From Isoetes taiwanensis (taxonomy: Eukaryota; Streptophyta; Lycopodiopsida; Isoetales; Isoetaceae): a stretch of DNA of 64,000 nucleotides. Location: NCBI GenBank assembly GCA_021234155.1, contig JAJEKV010000419.1:124001-188000 (forward strand). The letters are read 5' to 3'. Shown piece by piece: positions 18,640 through 30,042 of the stretch (position 1 is its first letter; every line of letters starts with the position of its first letter). The notes beneath the pieces are model-generated. The model was not told the DNA's origin. It saw only the letters and a list, made by a program, of their open reading frames with translations, and ran no database searches. The translations under genes and the position numbers were made by a program.

Positions 18640-19540
18640 AATTGCTTGTTGACTTCAAAATTGTTGACTTACGCTTCACCAAACATATTGGTCAATGAAA
18701 GTCAAACATGTAACAAAGGGGGTGTGATTCATACTTGTTGACTTGAAAATTGTTGTCTTACACAATATGCCTTAACATAATGCATAGAATAGCATAGGTC
18801 AAAATTGTTGACTTACGCTTTACCAAATGTTTGGGGGTGATTCACACTTGTTGACTTGAAAATTGTTGACTCACGCTTTTTGAAACATGTTGGTCAATGA
18901 AAGTAAAACTTTAGCTTAGGGGTGATTCACACTTGTTGACTTGAAATTTGTTGTCTTACACAATATGCCTTAACATAATGCATAGAATAGCATAGGTCAA
19001 AATTGATGACTTACATTTTACCAAATGCTTGGGGGTGATTCACACTTGTTGACTTGAAAATTGTTGACTCACGCTTTACGAAACATGTTAGTCAATGAAA
19101 GTAAAACTTTAGCTTAGGGGTGATTCATACTTGTTGACTTGAAAATTGTTGACTTACGCTTTACCAAAGATGTTGGTCAATAAAAGTCAAACATTTGCTT
19201 GGGGGTGATTCACACTTCTTGACTTGAAAGTTGTTGACTTACACAATATGCCTTAACATAATGCATAGAATAGGATAGGTCAAAATTGTTGACACGTGCT
19301 TTACCAAATGCTTGGGGGTGATTCACAATTGTTGACTTGAACTTGAAAATTGTTGACTCACGCTTTACCAAACATGTTGGTCAATGAAAGTAAAACTTTA
19401 GTTTACGGGTGATTCATACTTGTTGACTTACACAATATGCCTTAACGTAATGCATAGAATAGCATAGGTCAAAATTGCATAGGTACACAATATGCCTTAA
19501 CATAATCCATTCATTTGGCATTTGTTGATTTGGCAATTGT
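18640..19540. repeat. Tandem array of ~100-bp units rich in TTGACT
   Basis: Two related unit types alternate. One contains TTGTTGACTTGAAAATTGTT, ACGCTTTACCAAACATGTTGG and TCAATGAAAG. The other contains CACAATATGCCTTAACATAA and GCATAGAATAGCATAGGTC. Both share GGGGGTGATTCACAC. The array has roughly nine copies with point changes and truncated members. TTGAC, the W-box core bound by WRKY factors, occurs about twice per unit. No coding sequence is seen. Confidence 0.9.
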
Positions 19541-20235
19541 TGATTTGGTAACATGTGGAACATTGAATGCATGTGGGATATTTGAGCCCATTACTAAAAA
19601 AAAGGGTGGACGAGGATTACATTTTGAAAGGTCATGACACTCTGGCCTGTAACTGAAGATTATAAGCCAGAGAGCCATAACTTTTCATCATCTAATCTCT
19701 ATCCACACTCTTCAATGAAGCAGCAAAAAACTATTTATATATGCGCACGAATTTTTGTAATATATACATGTGGGATATTGCTAACTTTGTGTTAGGTTTG
19801 TGCTAATTTTGGGGTTGCTATTTTGGGGATATTTTGTGGCCAAAGCATGCGGGATATTTGAGCCCATTATAACGGGAACTGCATACCAGAGAATTATAAA
19901 GTTCTTTAAACGTTTGTGGTGTTGATAAACACCAAATTACCAAGGGGGGTTCACATAGTTTTGGCCGTACAAACCACGTGAGTGACCCAAAAGGGTTTGT
20001 TTTCCCCTTAAACCGTACATATACTCGTACCTAGGGGTAGTTTTTTGGGGCTTTTAGGGCGATTTTGGCACTGTATGTGGCTGGAAAGGGGGTTTTTGAA
20101 AAAATTCAAACACGTATACAAGGGGGTTTTTGCCAACCCCTTGCACGCAGGTGGCATACTCCCTATATAATAGGTGCATCCCCCGGAAAACTTACAATAA
20201 AAAAGGGATCTAATATTAAAAACACATACAACAGT
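19541..20235. other. Noncoding spacer
   Basis: No gene is recognised. The phrase GGGATATTTGAGCCCATTA occurs at about 19576 and again at about 19850, a ~270-bp-spaced direct repeat. GC-rich patches at 19940-20060 hold no clear motif. Confidence 0.4.
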
Positions 20236-21661
20236 TTAGGACAAGTCCATGGTCTTTAGTACCTCCAAAATTTTTGTGCTTTTCTCATCATACTGATTTC
20301 GAAAATGCACAGACCTCTGTACATAAGCACTTACGTCCACTTCTGTTATTAGCTTCTCCAAGTAAGGTACCATAGTCTTCAACAGGTAATCACCGTCATT
20401 TATGTCAGGCATGAAGGACCTTGGTGTGATGAGGAATCTGCATTATTCTTAAAATTCACGTACCTGTAAGGATCAATCAGCAAAGTTGTCTTCATGCTAA
20501 ATTCTGGACATTTCTCATAAACTTTTGTGAGTTTTTTGATGTAGCAAGAAGTTCCTCCATTCATTTTCAAAGGATGCACCATCCATTTGAAAAGAAACTT
20601 ATCCACTAAGGACTGAGGAATGAAAGACCTCAGGCAGCTAATCACTGAGTGATTGGAAGACCATATACCAACAACAAAATGTTTGGTGGCGAAATGCATG
20701 AACTGCACTGTCCCTGGCCTGACAGCAAGAGCCTCTTTTCTTGATGGAAGAAGTTGGACACCTTCCACCACATCAGGTACTGCTTTAGCCTTTTTGAAAA
20801 CCTTGTACAAGAAATCCTCTGGCTCAATAACCAGAAGCTTCTTGCCAACAACACTAGCACTGTGCAATGACAACTATTAGAGAAATTATATCGATTATTA
20901 ACGCGTAGAAAGAAACACACTAGAATCACCTTAGTTTCTTAGTTATTGATCTGGATGGAGCTCGTTTGATGGAGGAAACCTGCTTGGAATTATTCTTAGA
21001 AGGATATTCTCCAACTGATGCCAGCATTGACGACAAGAATGTAATGACACTGGAGTGCTCACACGTGGCCTTTGCTGCTTCAATTTGCTTCCACCTCGTA
21101 ACTGCACTTCTTCCACAACTTCCTTTTTTTCTTCATTTCACTGACTGCACTTTTAACTCTAACATTCAAGTCATCCTTCTGTTTATCTAACTCAGCAATC
21201 AAGGAGTTGATGACAGAATAGTCCACTACATAACCAACAACGTTTGTATGAGGAAATAAGGACTCATACTCATCTTCTTTCTCAACCTTAGTTTGTAACA
21301 CTTTTCTTCGTTTTAACCACAAATGACCGGTTAATCTTTTGTCCTCTCACATGCAAAGTGAATGCCGTGCAAAAAACTTCCCAATCTCTCCAACACAAAC
21401 ATCGGGTTCTTTGGTAACATCTTCGTAGATGTTCATAAACCGATCCACAAATAGTGGATTCATTCGACTAGACTTATAAATTTGCTTGGTACCCACCGTT
21501 TTTACCTGACCAAATATTTTGCTTATCTCATCTTCACCACATACGCTTTTCTTACATCTAAAGAGGTCATGCCCTCGAGAAGAGCAAACGGATGTGTCAA
21601 ACATCCTCCTTGCTTCCTCTTCGCCTATGGTCACTTTAGGTTGAGTTTTCTTTGTTGCCAT
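20236..21661 (-). pseudogene. FCP1/NIF (NLI-interacting factor) phosphatase-like gene lacking catalytic aspartates
   Basis: Read right to left. It begins MATKKTQPKVTIGEEEARR (ATG 21661) with a Cys-containing N-terminal part to about 21345. After a frame break comes a lysine-rich, coiled-coil-like stretch (LIAELDKQKDDLNVRV, 21190-21080), then SSVITFLSSMLASVGEY. The FCP1 homology domain starts near 20850 (VVGKKLLVIEPEDFLYKVF) and continues RPGTVQFMHFATKHFVVGIW, KKLTKVYEKCP, TTLLIDPYRYV. A one-base frameshift near 20430 then gives PRSFMPDINDGDYLLKTMV, PYLEKLITEVDVSAYV and a stop at 20236. Family members have DxDxT where this has EPED, and LIDDSPYK where this has LIDPYRY, so the Asp nucleophile and the Mg-binding Asp are both lost. 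It could be a pseudophosphatase or, more likely given the frameshifts, a decaying copy. Confidence 0.6.
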
Positions 21662-22979
21662 TCTATCGCACCAGCTTTGAAATTATATATCATTGGAAGT
21701 TCTTCATTGTGTGCAAAAACTAAACCAATCCAAATCATAGCACTAAGTATCCTGAATAGTACTAACTCTAAGAGCTTAGCAATGAACGCTACTTTTTCCA
21801 AATAATTACTAATTGTCATCAACACCAATTACCTTGGGCCCATCATGCGCGCCAAAATAGCAAATGCTTAGCATGTCATGCTAAATAGCGATTAACTCTT
21901 TCTAACTTAGCACCGAACTTCATCTTCTTAGCAACCGTAGCTAATAACAATTTGAGCCTGCAAGTGTAGCACAAAATTCGCGTTCTTAATGTCACTGCTA
22001 CTTAGCAAATGTTGCACCGCAAACATAGAGCGAAATCACTAAGTAACTTCGCACACAAAGACATACTAACTAGCAAAATCTTGCTGCGAAACATAGTACC
22101 AATATAACATGTTAGCATAATTTGCTAACCGATTGTCTCAGAACATAGTACCAAATGCTTAACTTTCGTTAGCATCAACTCTTGAACTTGCGACCAAACA
22201 TTCATTTCGCGATGTACTTTTTTTGATGCCAAGCCCAAAAAAATTCTAGCTTGAAATATCACACTAATAAAGAGATGAATCAAAGCAAGATGGAATGCAA
22301 TCCTCCACACCTGCTACATTAACCTTTGTCTTCAATATAGAAGCATGAAATATAATAGAATGAAACCATTTCCACATTACTTACCATTCCCAAAGATTTG
22401 TCAACAAAGATTAGATGCTTACCACTAAAACAACTTTTCTTGAGTCTGAGAAATTGTTCAGCAATTTGATCCGAGCTCTTTACCAAGCAGGGTAATGGGA
22501 TCTCGATTGTCTAGCAATCGATTGTTTAGAATGGTACAAATAGCCGAATTCGATAATTACTGCTGTGGAAGCAGCACAGTCACAGCAATTTAATCTGGCC
22601 AGTTAACCAAGCAGGGAAATGGGATCTCGATTGGGGATTTTGTTGAATCTAATGACTGACAATTGTTTATAATGGTACAAATAACGGATTTCGATACTTA
22701 CTGCTGTAGGAGCAGTATAGTCACAGCAATTTGATCCGGCCAGTTAACCAAGCAGAGTACGGGGATCTCGATGGGGAGCAGCTATGTTTCTGAATCCGAT
22801 CCAAGAAACTCCAAGAAAGAAGGAAAGGAGGAAAGGTTCGACGGTTTAGGATCCCATGGGCGGGATTTAGTGCTAAAATAAAATTTAAAAATTCAGTTAA
22901 ACCCCCTTAATTAGCGCTATTATTTAGGGCTAAAAATGGCGTCATTTATGCCACCCGTAGCATGCGAGGACCCTTCTAT
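21662..22979. other. 5' flank of the FCP1-like gene with a triplicated segment
   Basis: No further coding sequence is seen. 22455-22790 contains about two and a half copies of a ~150-bp unit (ACCAAGCAGGGAAATGGGAT, TACTGCTGTGGAAGCAGCA, CAGTCACAGCAATTTGATC), possibly duplicated leader exons on the minus strand. 21840-22140 is rich in TTAGCA/TGCTAA words without a fixed unit. Confidence 0.45.
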
Positions 22980-23007
22980 CTATCATTCAATTATTATTGA
23001 ATGATAG
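22980..23007. repeat. Perfect 12-bp stem hairpin
   Basis: CTATCATTCAAT (22980-22991), loop TATT, ATTGAATGATAG (22996-23007). AT-rich and isolated; possibly an element end or a terminator-like fold. No partner was found. Confidence 0.7.
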
Positions 23008-24185
23008 GGAGTAAAGGGATAGAGGTTTGTAGTTGTGTTTGAAAAAATTGGTGCATGAATTTTGTGCTTGGATGACATGATGAATATTGCTCTTTATTAC
23101 ACACATGATGGAAAGTTAAATCTAAATTCGGACCAGCTCCTCATATTACTTATTATCTTTGATATTATATAAGGTTAGAAAATTTATCAACTTGAGGAGA
23201 AATAATGATAATAATTCTTGGAGGCACAATTAAATGCATAAATATAGAAAGCAAGTCATATTCTGAACTAACCTCTGATTTTTAGACTTGGAGCATAAGC
23301 TAATGATTAACGACCTTGCCCTTGATTTTTAGAAATATTAAATGGCAAAAAACACAATCTGTATATTATGGACTTTGTAGAGCTTTATCTCTAACTATGC
23401 CAAATAAAAGAGAGCAATTTTCTTGTAATTAAAGAATGCCACTTATATTATTGCTAGAGAACCCTGAACCTCCACCATTTAGAAGGTAACAGAAGGAAAA
23501 TAACATGTAATAGACGTACAAATTTTTAACAATGCTTGCATGTAAACTTTTAGATGCTTCAACCTAAAAAGGGAAAATCATTGCTTGTAAAGAAATATCA
23601 AATGCAATTTGTGCGCTCAAATTCTGTGGCATGTAACTAACAACTTACTCAGCAATTAGCTTACATATCTCAGACCTTACCGCAGAGTTGCCCGCAACAG
23701 AAGATTTTTTATAAGGAGAAGCTCCTCGTCCAATACAACATTTGGATGTTGGCATTCCAAAACTGGAGATTGAGATTGGTTGAGTTGGACCCATTATATG
23801 ATTTGAATATAGCGATCTGAGGCACATATCATTTTTACCTGCCGTATTATACCATAAGAGGAACCCAAATCCTCAAAAATAAGATTTACTCTGTTGCAGA
23901 AAATAGATAGTGGAAATCTAATTGGGAAAGTATCCACTGAACCGTTCAACATGCCAGCCCTTAAATCCTTGCGAGTGGGATGTTTATTGCCTTCATATAA
24001 TATGTAGGTTCTAACATATTGCATTTTGTATACAGATCACTTATCTCAAATGAACTCAAGGGACTGTTAAACCTTTCAAATTTAGAGGGAAATCTAGTTT
24101 AAGTGAATCTACATCTGTGATTGGACCAGGAAATAACACAGCTCTTAACTACAGGCAAATGTCTAGCCATAATTCTCTTTTAGTA
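23008..24185. other. AT-rich stretch, possible degenerate minus-strand exon
   Basis: Mostly AT-rich with no recognised gene. On the minus strand, 24000-23640 holds protein-like words in two frames (LSIFCNRVNLIFEDLGSSYG; MGPTQPISISSFGMPTSK followed by a GTAAGG donor at about 23683). These could be a decayed exon, but I could not place a family. Confidence 0.25.
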
Positions 24186-27100
24186 CTAGTAATGGTGCCC
24201 AGCGTTGCTGGGCATAAGTTTGGCCTGTAAATGTTTTGGCCGCAATTAGAAAAGCTTGCAGTGATAATCTAACTTTTGTAACTTTTTATTATAATAAAAA
24301 CTTTTGTTTAACATCATGTTAAACAAAACCTAATTCCATGCAAGATAGTATTGCATTCGTATTTTTTCGAGCTTTGAGTGGTGAGCAAGTCCGAGTGAGG
24401 AAAATGTTAAGCTGAGCATGTTTTGAGGTAACACTATAGTCAAAGCCTATAACTATAGACTATACTCAAAGCTTTTAATTATAGTCAAAGTCTATAACTC
24501 TTTGTGACGACGCTGAACATAAGATGCACATTGTAAATGATGAATTGGAGTCATCATTCTCGATATACATTAAGATCATACCTGCCTGCCCAAAAAGTTG
24601 TAGTGAGACACTAATGTTGGAATATAATATGTGAATATTACAGATTGTTATGAAGCTGGACACTAACATTATCAATATCGTGAGTGCTACTACTATTGTA
24701 GTATCGTTCTAGCAAAATGTAACATCGCCTTACATTGTAATATTATCTCCAACTTTTTCTACCCTTAAACAAAGTTGGAAACTTGTTAATGATAGAACCA
24801 AGTCCCTGTTCCATGCCATTGTGGACTCATGTTTTGTAATAAGCATGTCTAAATGCTCGCCAAAAGTCACACTTGACAATATCATGCATTTGAACTACAT
24901 TCTAGGTATTTTGTTGTCTCTAAAGCAACGTACCTACCCTAAGTTGCACCAAGTAACACAGTTATAAAATCCACTACCACAAATTCACACATGCAACAAT
25001 CTGAGTTAATTGTAATCTCGGCGCCTTGTTCCAATATTTTGGCCCATAATTATAAAATCCACTACCACAGATTCACACATGCAACAACTTGAATTAGTTG
25101 TAACCTTGGTGCCTTGTCCCAATATTTTGCAACTGGCATTCTACTCTATAGAAACGTGTGCTTAGAAATGCCGGGCACATGTAGGTGGAATACAATATAG
25201 TACAAATAAAATCATCATCATGAATAATAAATTAATTGGGCATTTATCCTTTGTTTCCGGAGGTATATGTTATGCCGGGCATTAGTTGTACAATAGTAGT
25301 AGTACAAATAAAATCATGTCGCAGAGCAAAGAATTGAGGGGTAGTTTGCATGATTGTAATTGAAGATGAACCATATAATATCATTACAAAGGATAAGAGA
25401 ACAAATCTTGCTTAAGTAGGAACGTGAATGAAAAGTAGGAACATCAAGTTCAAAATTACACTTGCAATATTACCATTGGGCAAGGGTAGTTGATGTTTCC
25501 ATAACCATAATTATGGGAGAAAACATTGTATATCATACATGTCTATATCAGATTGATTGAACGATGTGTTAACTTATTATCCAACCTATCCAGGAATCTA
25601 AGAATGTTTGGCACAACTCTGGTGTGCATTTAACAACAATATAGATGGTAACACTAATAGTTCAAAGCTCTTTATATTTGCAAGATAGACATTTTAAATA
25701 AGATATCTTGGCACAAATACCCTCTAAAATGGTTGGCATCCACAAAAACTATGATTATTAGTAGACCATAGTTGTGTTTGGAACTACTGAGTTTTGTCAA
25801 AGGTTCTTCATTAATGAAACCGCACATTGGAGCAAAGAATTGTCTAGGGTTAGAAGTGGAAAGCTAGTATTACAATTGAAGTTGATGCAGACGCCCCGGC
25901 AGGTTGTTCCAAATTGCCTAGAAAGAGTGGACACCAAAGAGACAAAAAATGAGGAAATTTTCGCCTTTATATTATAAAGGATAAGGCCACTTTCCCTCAC
26001 TTTGAAATTCAGATTTGAGGTCTCCGCCTTTGCTGAAATTCCAAGGCATGCTTTTCAACATCCTTCGGAGGGAAGGTGAAGTATGAAGCAACATTGCAGA
26101 CAGAAGAAAATTTTTCAGATCGAGGATGTACCAAAGTTGCCAAGCAAGAACACGGTGAATTGTATAAACTCATGGACCATCCAAGTAGCAAACCCCGCTT
26201 GCAAGCCAATCATTTTACGACTAAATCCCTTTGTGTTAGATTAGATTACTCCTCTTGACCACATTACCCAAGCCTTTTCATGTAGTCCAGTTCTTGCACT
26301 TGCATCCTTGAAATGTACAGTGCGGAGACTCAAGCATTTGGGTATCAAACCCGTGAGATCCTAATTTTGGGATCAAACTTGCTCTTTGGAGGTGCAGTAG
26401 CGCATACAATGTAGGTATAAATTAGCGGCTATCTTTTAGAACTTGGCTAAAGTTTAGATCGGAAATTAGGATTCCGCAATTAATCATGTTTTAGCCAAAG
26501 ATATCTACATGTATTCAAACTTCCCAAAGATACGTCCAATTTCATAAAGTGCAGCTTCCTAAATTGTATTACTCATGTAACAAATTGACTTTTGCAGAGA
26601 CCAAGCTTGGCATACAAAATCACAAGACAATGGTGACATGTTGACCTTTTATCGACATTTATGCCGCAAAGACTCTCATAAATAGGGATTGATGTCGACC
26701 GGGCTTTTCCTTCTCGATATAGTCCCACGAAGAGTACAAAACCTCGGGAATGACAGATCTCTCTCAAGGAGAAGAAAGGCGATGTCTCAACCAATCAAAA
26801 TGGCTTCTTACATGAAGAAACAAAATCGATATGTTGATGGCACGACTCATTGATACTCATGAGCTTAACTCTTTAGGAGGCCACATTGAGTGAGCAACAT
26901 GTTACAGAATTTAAGATGCCACTTGCAACTTGATGCCTTTCCCCGGCGACACAACATATAGCATTGCCATTATAAATAGTGTGAGAAATGTAAAATATCA
27001 TACTTTGACATTACAAATATAAGAGCAGATGAAATGTTCATCTACAAACAATCATATTAATCAATGCTCCTAAAGATGGAAAATAAAACCATGAAAATAA

Positions 27101-28087
27101 AGACAATGCGAAAAGCTAAAGCCACATACCAAGCAGATATGAAAGCTTGATGTTTGCCTAAACCTTGCCATAGGTGAATGCAAAGAACCTCAACATCTCA
27201 AGGACGACAAAGATTTTGGCAAAATGTCAATTGTAACTTAGGCATATCGGATGCATTCTTTTTTAGCGCTTGCGATTGCCGATAGCACGCAAAGCAGACT
27301 CTTTCAACTTGGATAGACAATGGCAAAGGCATTCTTCTCGCACCACAGACTTAATTAATCGCCCTTCTCTAAGCAAACATCAAAGAAAATATGCATGTAG
27401 AGTGGGCTGGAATGCATATAATTCATAAGCAAAAATGCAACTTACAAAAACTACCTGCCTCGTCAACAATAAAGCCAGATTAGCAAGACCTCCAGATTTT
27501 ATGTCGGTTTGTAGATGCATGCACATGTCTTTTTCTGAGTATCTTTGGAAGTCTCGGAAGAGCAAAGGAATTTTAAAGTCATCCGCTCCGAAGTCTCAAG
27601 TCCAACTGAACTGGGTTAATCAAGATCATCATTCTACTACTCAAGATATCTTCTTCATGCAAAGGGAGCCGTTTGAAGAAGAGCTCCCACGGCCAATAAA
27701 GACCGGCCTGCACTCCTGCGACAAAAGCATCCGAAGCCTTTCACAAAATAGACAGCCCGATTTGCCACGATTTGCCATAGCCGATTCTTTATCCGCTCCA
27801 CCTTCTACCGGTGGCATACTATGGGAATGAAGCATGTCGATTCAGCTTGGTGAAGAAGAGAGAACAGAGGAAGAGAGAAAATTGCAATGGAAACCAAAAC
27901 CCTAGCATCTCGGCCTTTAGATTAGGCTGTGATGCCGAAGCCACCTCCATCGCCATACCCGAGGAAGCCCTAAATCGCTAGAACGAAAACTAAAGGGCTA
28001 TCTCGACCATCCAATTTTCTAATCAAATCTTAACCGTCAGATCTAGGGCGTGGTCCATTACTTGCACTAAAACATTATAATATAAGA
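24186..28087 (-). mobile_element. Non-autonomous Helitron, 3.9 kb (minus strand)
   Basis: The minus-strand 5' end is A|TCTTATATTATAATGTTTTAG at 28087, with CGCCCTAGATCTGACGG 40 bases in. The 3' end has the hairpin GCCCAGCAACGCTGGGC (24213-24197), seven bases, then CTAG (24189-24186) followed by T, the classic Helitron terminus. Insertion between A and T fits. No Rep/helicase gene is present. The minus strand near 27960-27830 has an ATG-led frame (MAMEVASASQPN) that may be captured host sequence, and a plus-strand frame at 27435-27830 (131 aa, unrecognised) is open. Confidence 0.75.
24961..25130. repeat. 85-bp tandem duplication inside the minus Helitron
   Basis: Two adjacent copies share TTATAAAATCCACTACCACA, TTCACACATGCAACAA and GCCTTGT.CCAATATTTT, with about 10 differences. 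Noncoding. Confidence 0.8.
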
Positions 28088-28143
28088 TAGGACATGGACA
28101 TGGTGCTAAAATTTAAATATGATTCCAGACTTGCCAATAATCA

Positions 28144-30042
28144 TCTTATATTATAAAGTTTTAGCGTATGTCTTCAATCAAACCCTAATTTAGATAGTTG
28201 AGATCGTCTGATTGCATTCGAAGGCCGAGATTTATCGCACAACTTCCCACCACCGAGATTGGCCATGCTCTGATCTCTTAAGAGGAAAGGGAAAATGGCA
28301 GAGAAAAGGGCAAAGTGAGAGGCAAAAAGGCATGGGTAAAAGGGAAAGACGGAGAAGGGAAAAGGAAAGGGAAAAGAGCACGAAAAAGGGAAAGAAAAAG
28401 AAAGGGAGAAAAAGGAAGGAAAAAAGGACACTATGAAAAGGAAAAGGGGGAAAGGGTGAGGACAGAATAAGGGAAAAGAAAAGGGGAAGGGAGGAAAAGG
28501 AAGAAAAATAGGGCAACGAGAAAAAGGTGAAGACGGAAATGGTGACGGAAGGGAAAAAGGGGAAGATAAGAATGATGGAGAGAAGGAAAAAAGGGCATGG
28601 AAAAATAGAAAGGGAAGGAAAAAGGAAAAAGGAGGCAAAAAAGGGAAAAGGGCATGAGGAAAAGGGAGAGGGAAATCAGAGAAGAAGGAGAAAGTGGCAC
28701 GAGAAGAGGAAAAGGGTGAGGAAAGGAAAAAAAGAAAGGGAAAAAGAGATGGAAAAAGGGAAAAGCGAAAAGCAAAAAGAGAATAGAAAACATGGAATAG
28801 GAAAAGAGGAAAAGGGAAAAGGGGAAGAGGGTGGGAAAAGGAGGAAAAAGGGCATGTGAAAAAGGTGGAAAAATGGAATGGAAAAGGGTGTGGGAAAATG
28901 GAAAGGAAATGAGAGAAGGAAAAAAAAAGGGTGGAAAGGAAAGAGGAAAAGGGCATGGAAAAAGAGAAAAGGATGAAAAAAAGAAGGAAAAGGAAAAAGG
29001 AAATGGGAGGCGAAAGGGGAAAGGGGAAAGAAAAAAGAACACGAGGAATAAGGAGGGAAATGGAAAAAGAGGAAGGAAAAAGGGCAAGAAAAAAAAACTA
29101 GAAGAGGGAAAGGGTGAGGAAAGGGTAAAAAATAAAGGGAAAAAGAGCATAGGAAAGGGAAAAGAAAAAAAAAGAAAAAGGGGAATAGGGACGGGAAAAG
29201 GGGAAGAGGGTAGGGAAAGGCGGAAGAAAAGGCAAGTAAAAAAAGTGGAAAAAAAGGAATGGAAAAATACATGGGAAAAAGGGAAAAGGAAAAGGGAAAG
29301 GGAAAGGGAAAGGGAAATGGAAAGGGAAAGGAAAGGGAAAGGGAAAGGAAAGAGAAAAGGAAGGGGGGGGAAGGAAAGAGGAAAAGTGCACCTGAAAAAA
29401 GGGAAAGGGTGGGAAAAATGATGAAAAAAAGAAGGAAAGGGAAAAAGAAAAAGGGAGGCGGAAAGGGGGGAAGGAAAGGAAAAAAGGCATGAGAAAAAAA
29501 GAAGAAGAAAATGGGAAAAAAGAGACATGAGATAAAGAAGAAGAGGGTGAGGAGAGGAAGAAAAACATCAAAAAAAGGTGGGGAAAAGGGAATGCAAAAA
29601 GGACATGAGAAAAGGGAAGGGAAAAGAGAAAAGCAAAAGGAATGGGAAAAGGAAAGGGAAAAAAGAGCATGAGAAAAATGGGAAGGGTGGAGAAAGGTGA
29701 AAAGGGAAGGAAAAAAGCCGTCAAAAAAGGGAAAGGGAAAGGGAAAAATGAGAAGGAGAAAAGGAAGGAAAAGAGGAGGGAGAAGAGGGTAAAAAAGAAA
29801 AGAAAAAAAAAGAGAGAGAAGGAGAAAAGTAAATGTGCAGGAAAAATAAGAAAAGGGAAAAAAGAAAGTGTATAAGAAAATGAGGAAAAAAGGATATGCA
29901 GGATAGAGCAAAGGGAAGGTTATCAAATGCACACCTCTTATAGCCTAGATATGATGGACTTGGTTAATGAGTCTAAGCTGAATAGGTTTCCATCCACAAA
30001 TGTTCCCAACATTTGCCCAGCAACGCTGGGCACCATTACTAG
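28144..30042 (+). mobile_element. Non-autonomous Helitron, 1.9 kb (plus strand), filled by a polypurine tract
   Basis: The 5' end is A|TCTTATATTATAAAGTTTTAG at 28144. The 3' end has GCCCAGCAACGCTGGGC (30015-30031), ACCATTA, CTAG (30039-30042), then T. The last 30 bases are identical to those of the neighbouring minus-strand Helitron, and the first 13 of the 5' end also match. It carries no gene; nearly all of its interior is the polypurine tract. It lies head to head with the other Helitron, 56 bp apart. Confidence 0.75.
28260..29925. repeat. ~1.65 kb polypurine/polypyrimidine tract
   Basis: The plus strand is almost pure A and G, built of loosely repeated AAAGGGAAAAGG words with occasional TG or CATG interruptions. 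There is no strict repeat unit, but short exact runs such as (GGGAAA)n occur at 29293-29345. Long open frames on either strand (Lys/Glu/Gly-rich or Phe/Pro/Ser-rich) are composition artefacts. Such mirror-like purine tracts can form triplex (H-DNA). Confidence 0.95.

Noticed and set aside
25964-25980. CCTTTATATTATAAAGG as another Helitron 5' end
   Set aside because: Palindromic AT-rich word without the following TTTTAG and without a partner 3' end inside the minus Helitron.
28174-29932. Long open frames rich in Phe/Pro/Ser (minus) or Lys/Glu/Gly (plus)
   Set aside because: They exist in several frames at once because the DNA is almost pure purine on one strand; stop codons are rare by composition.
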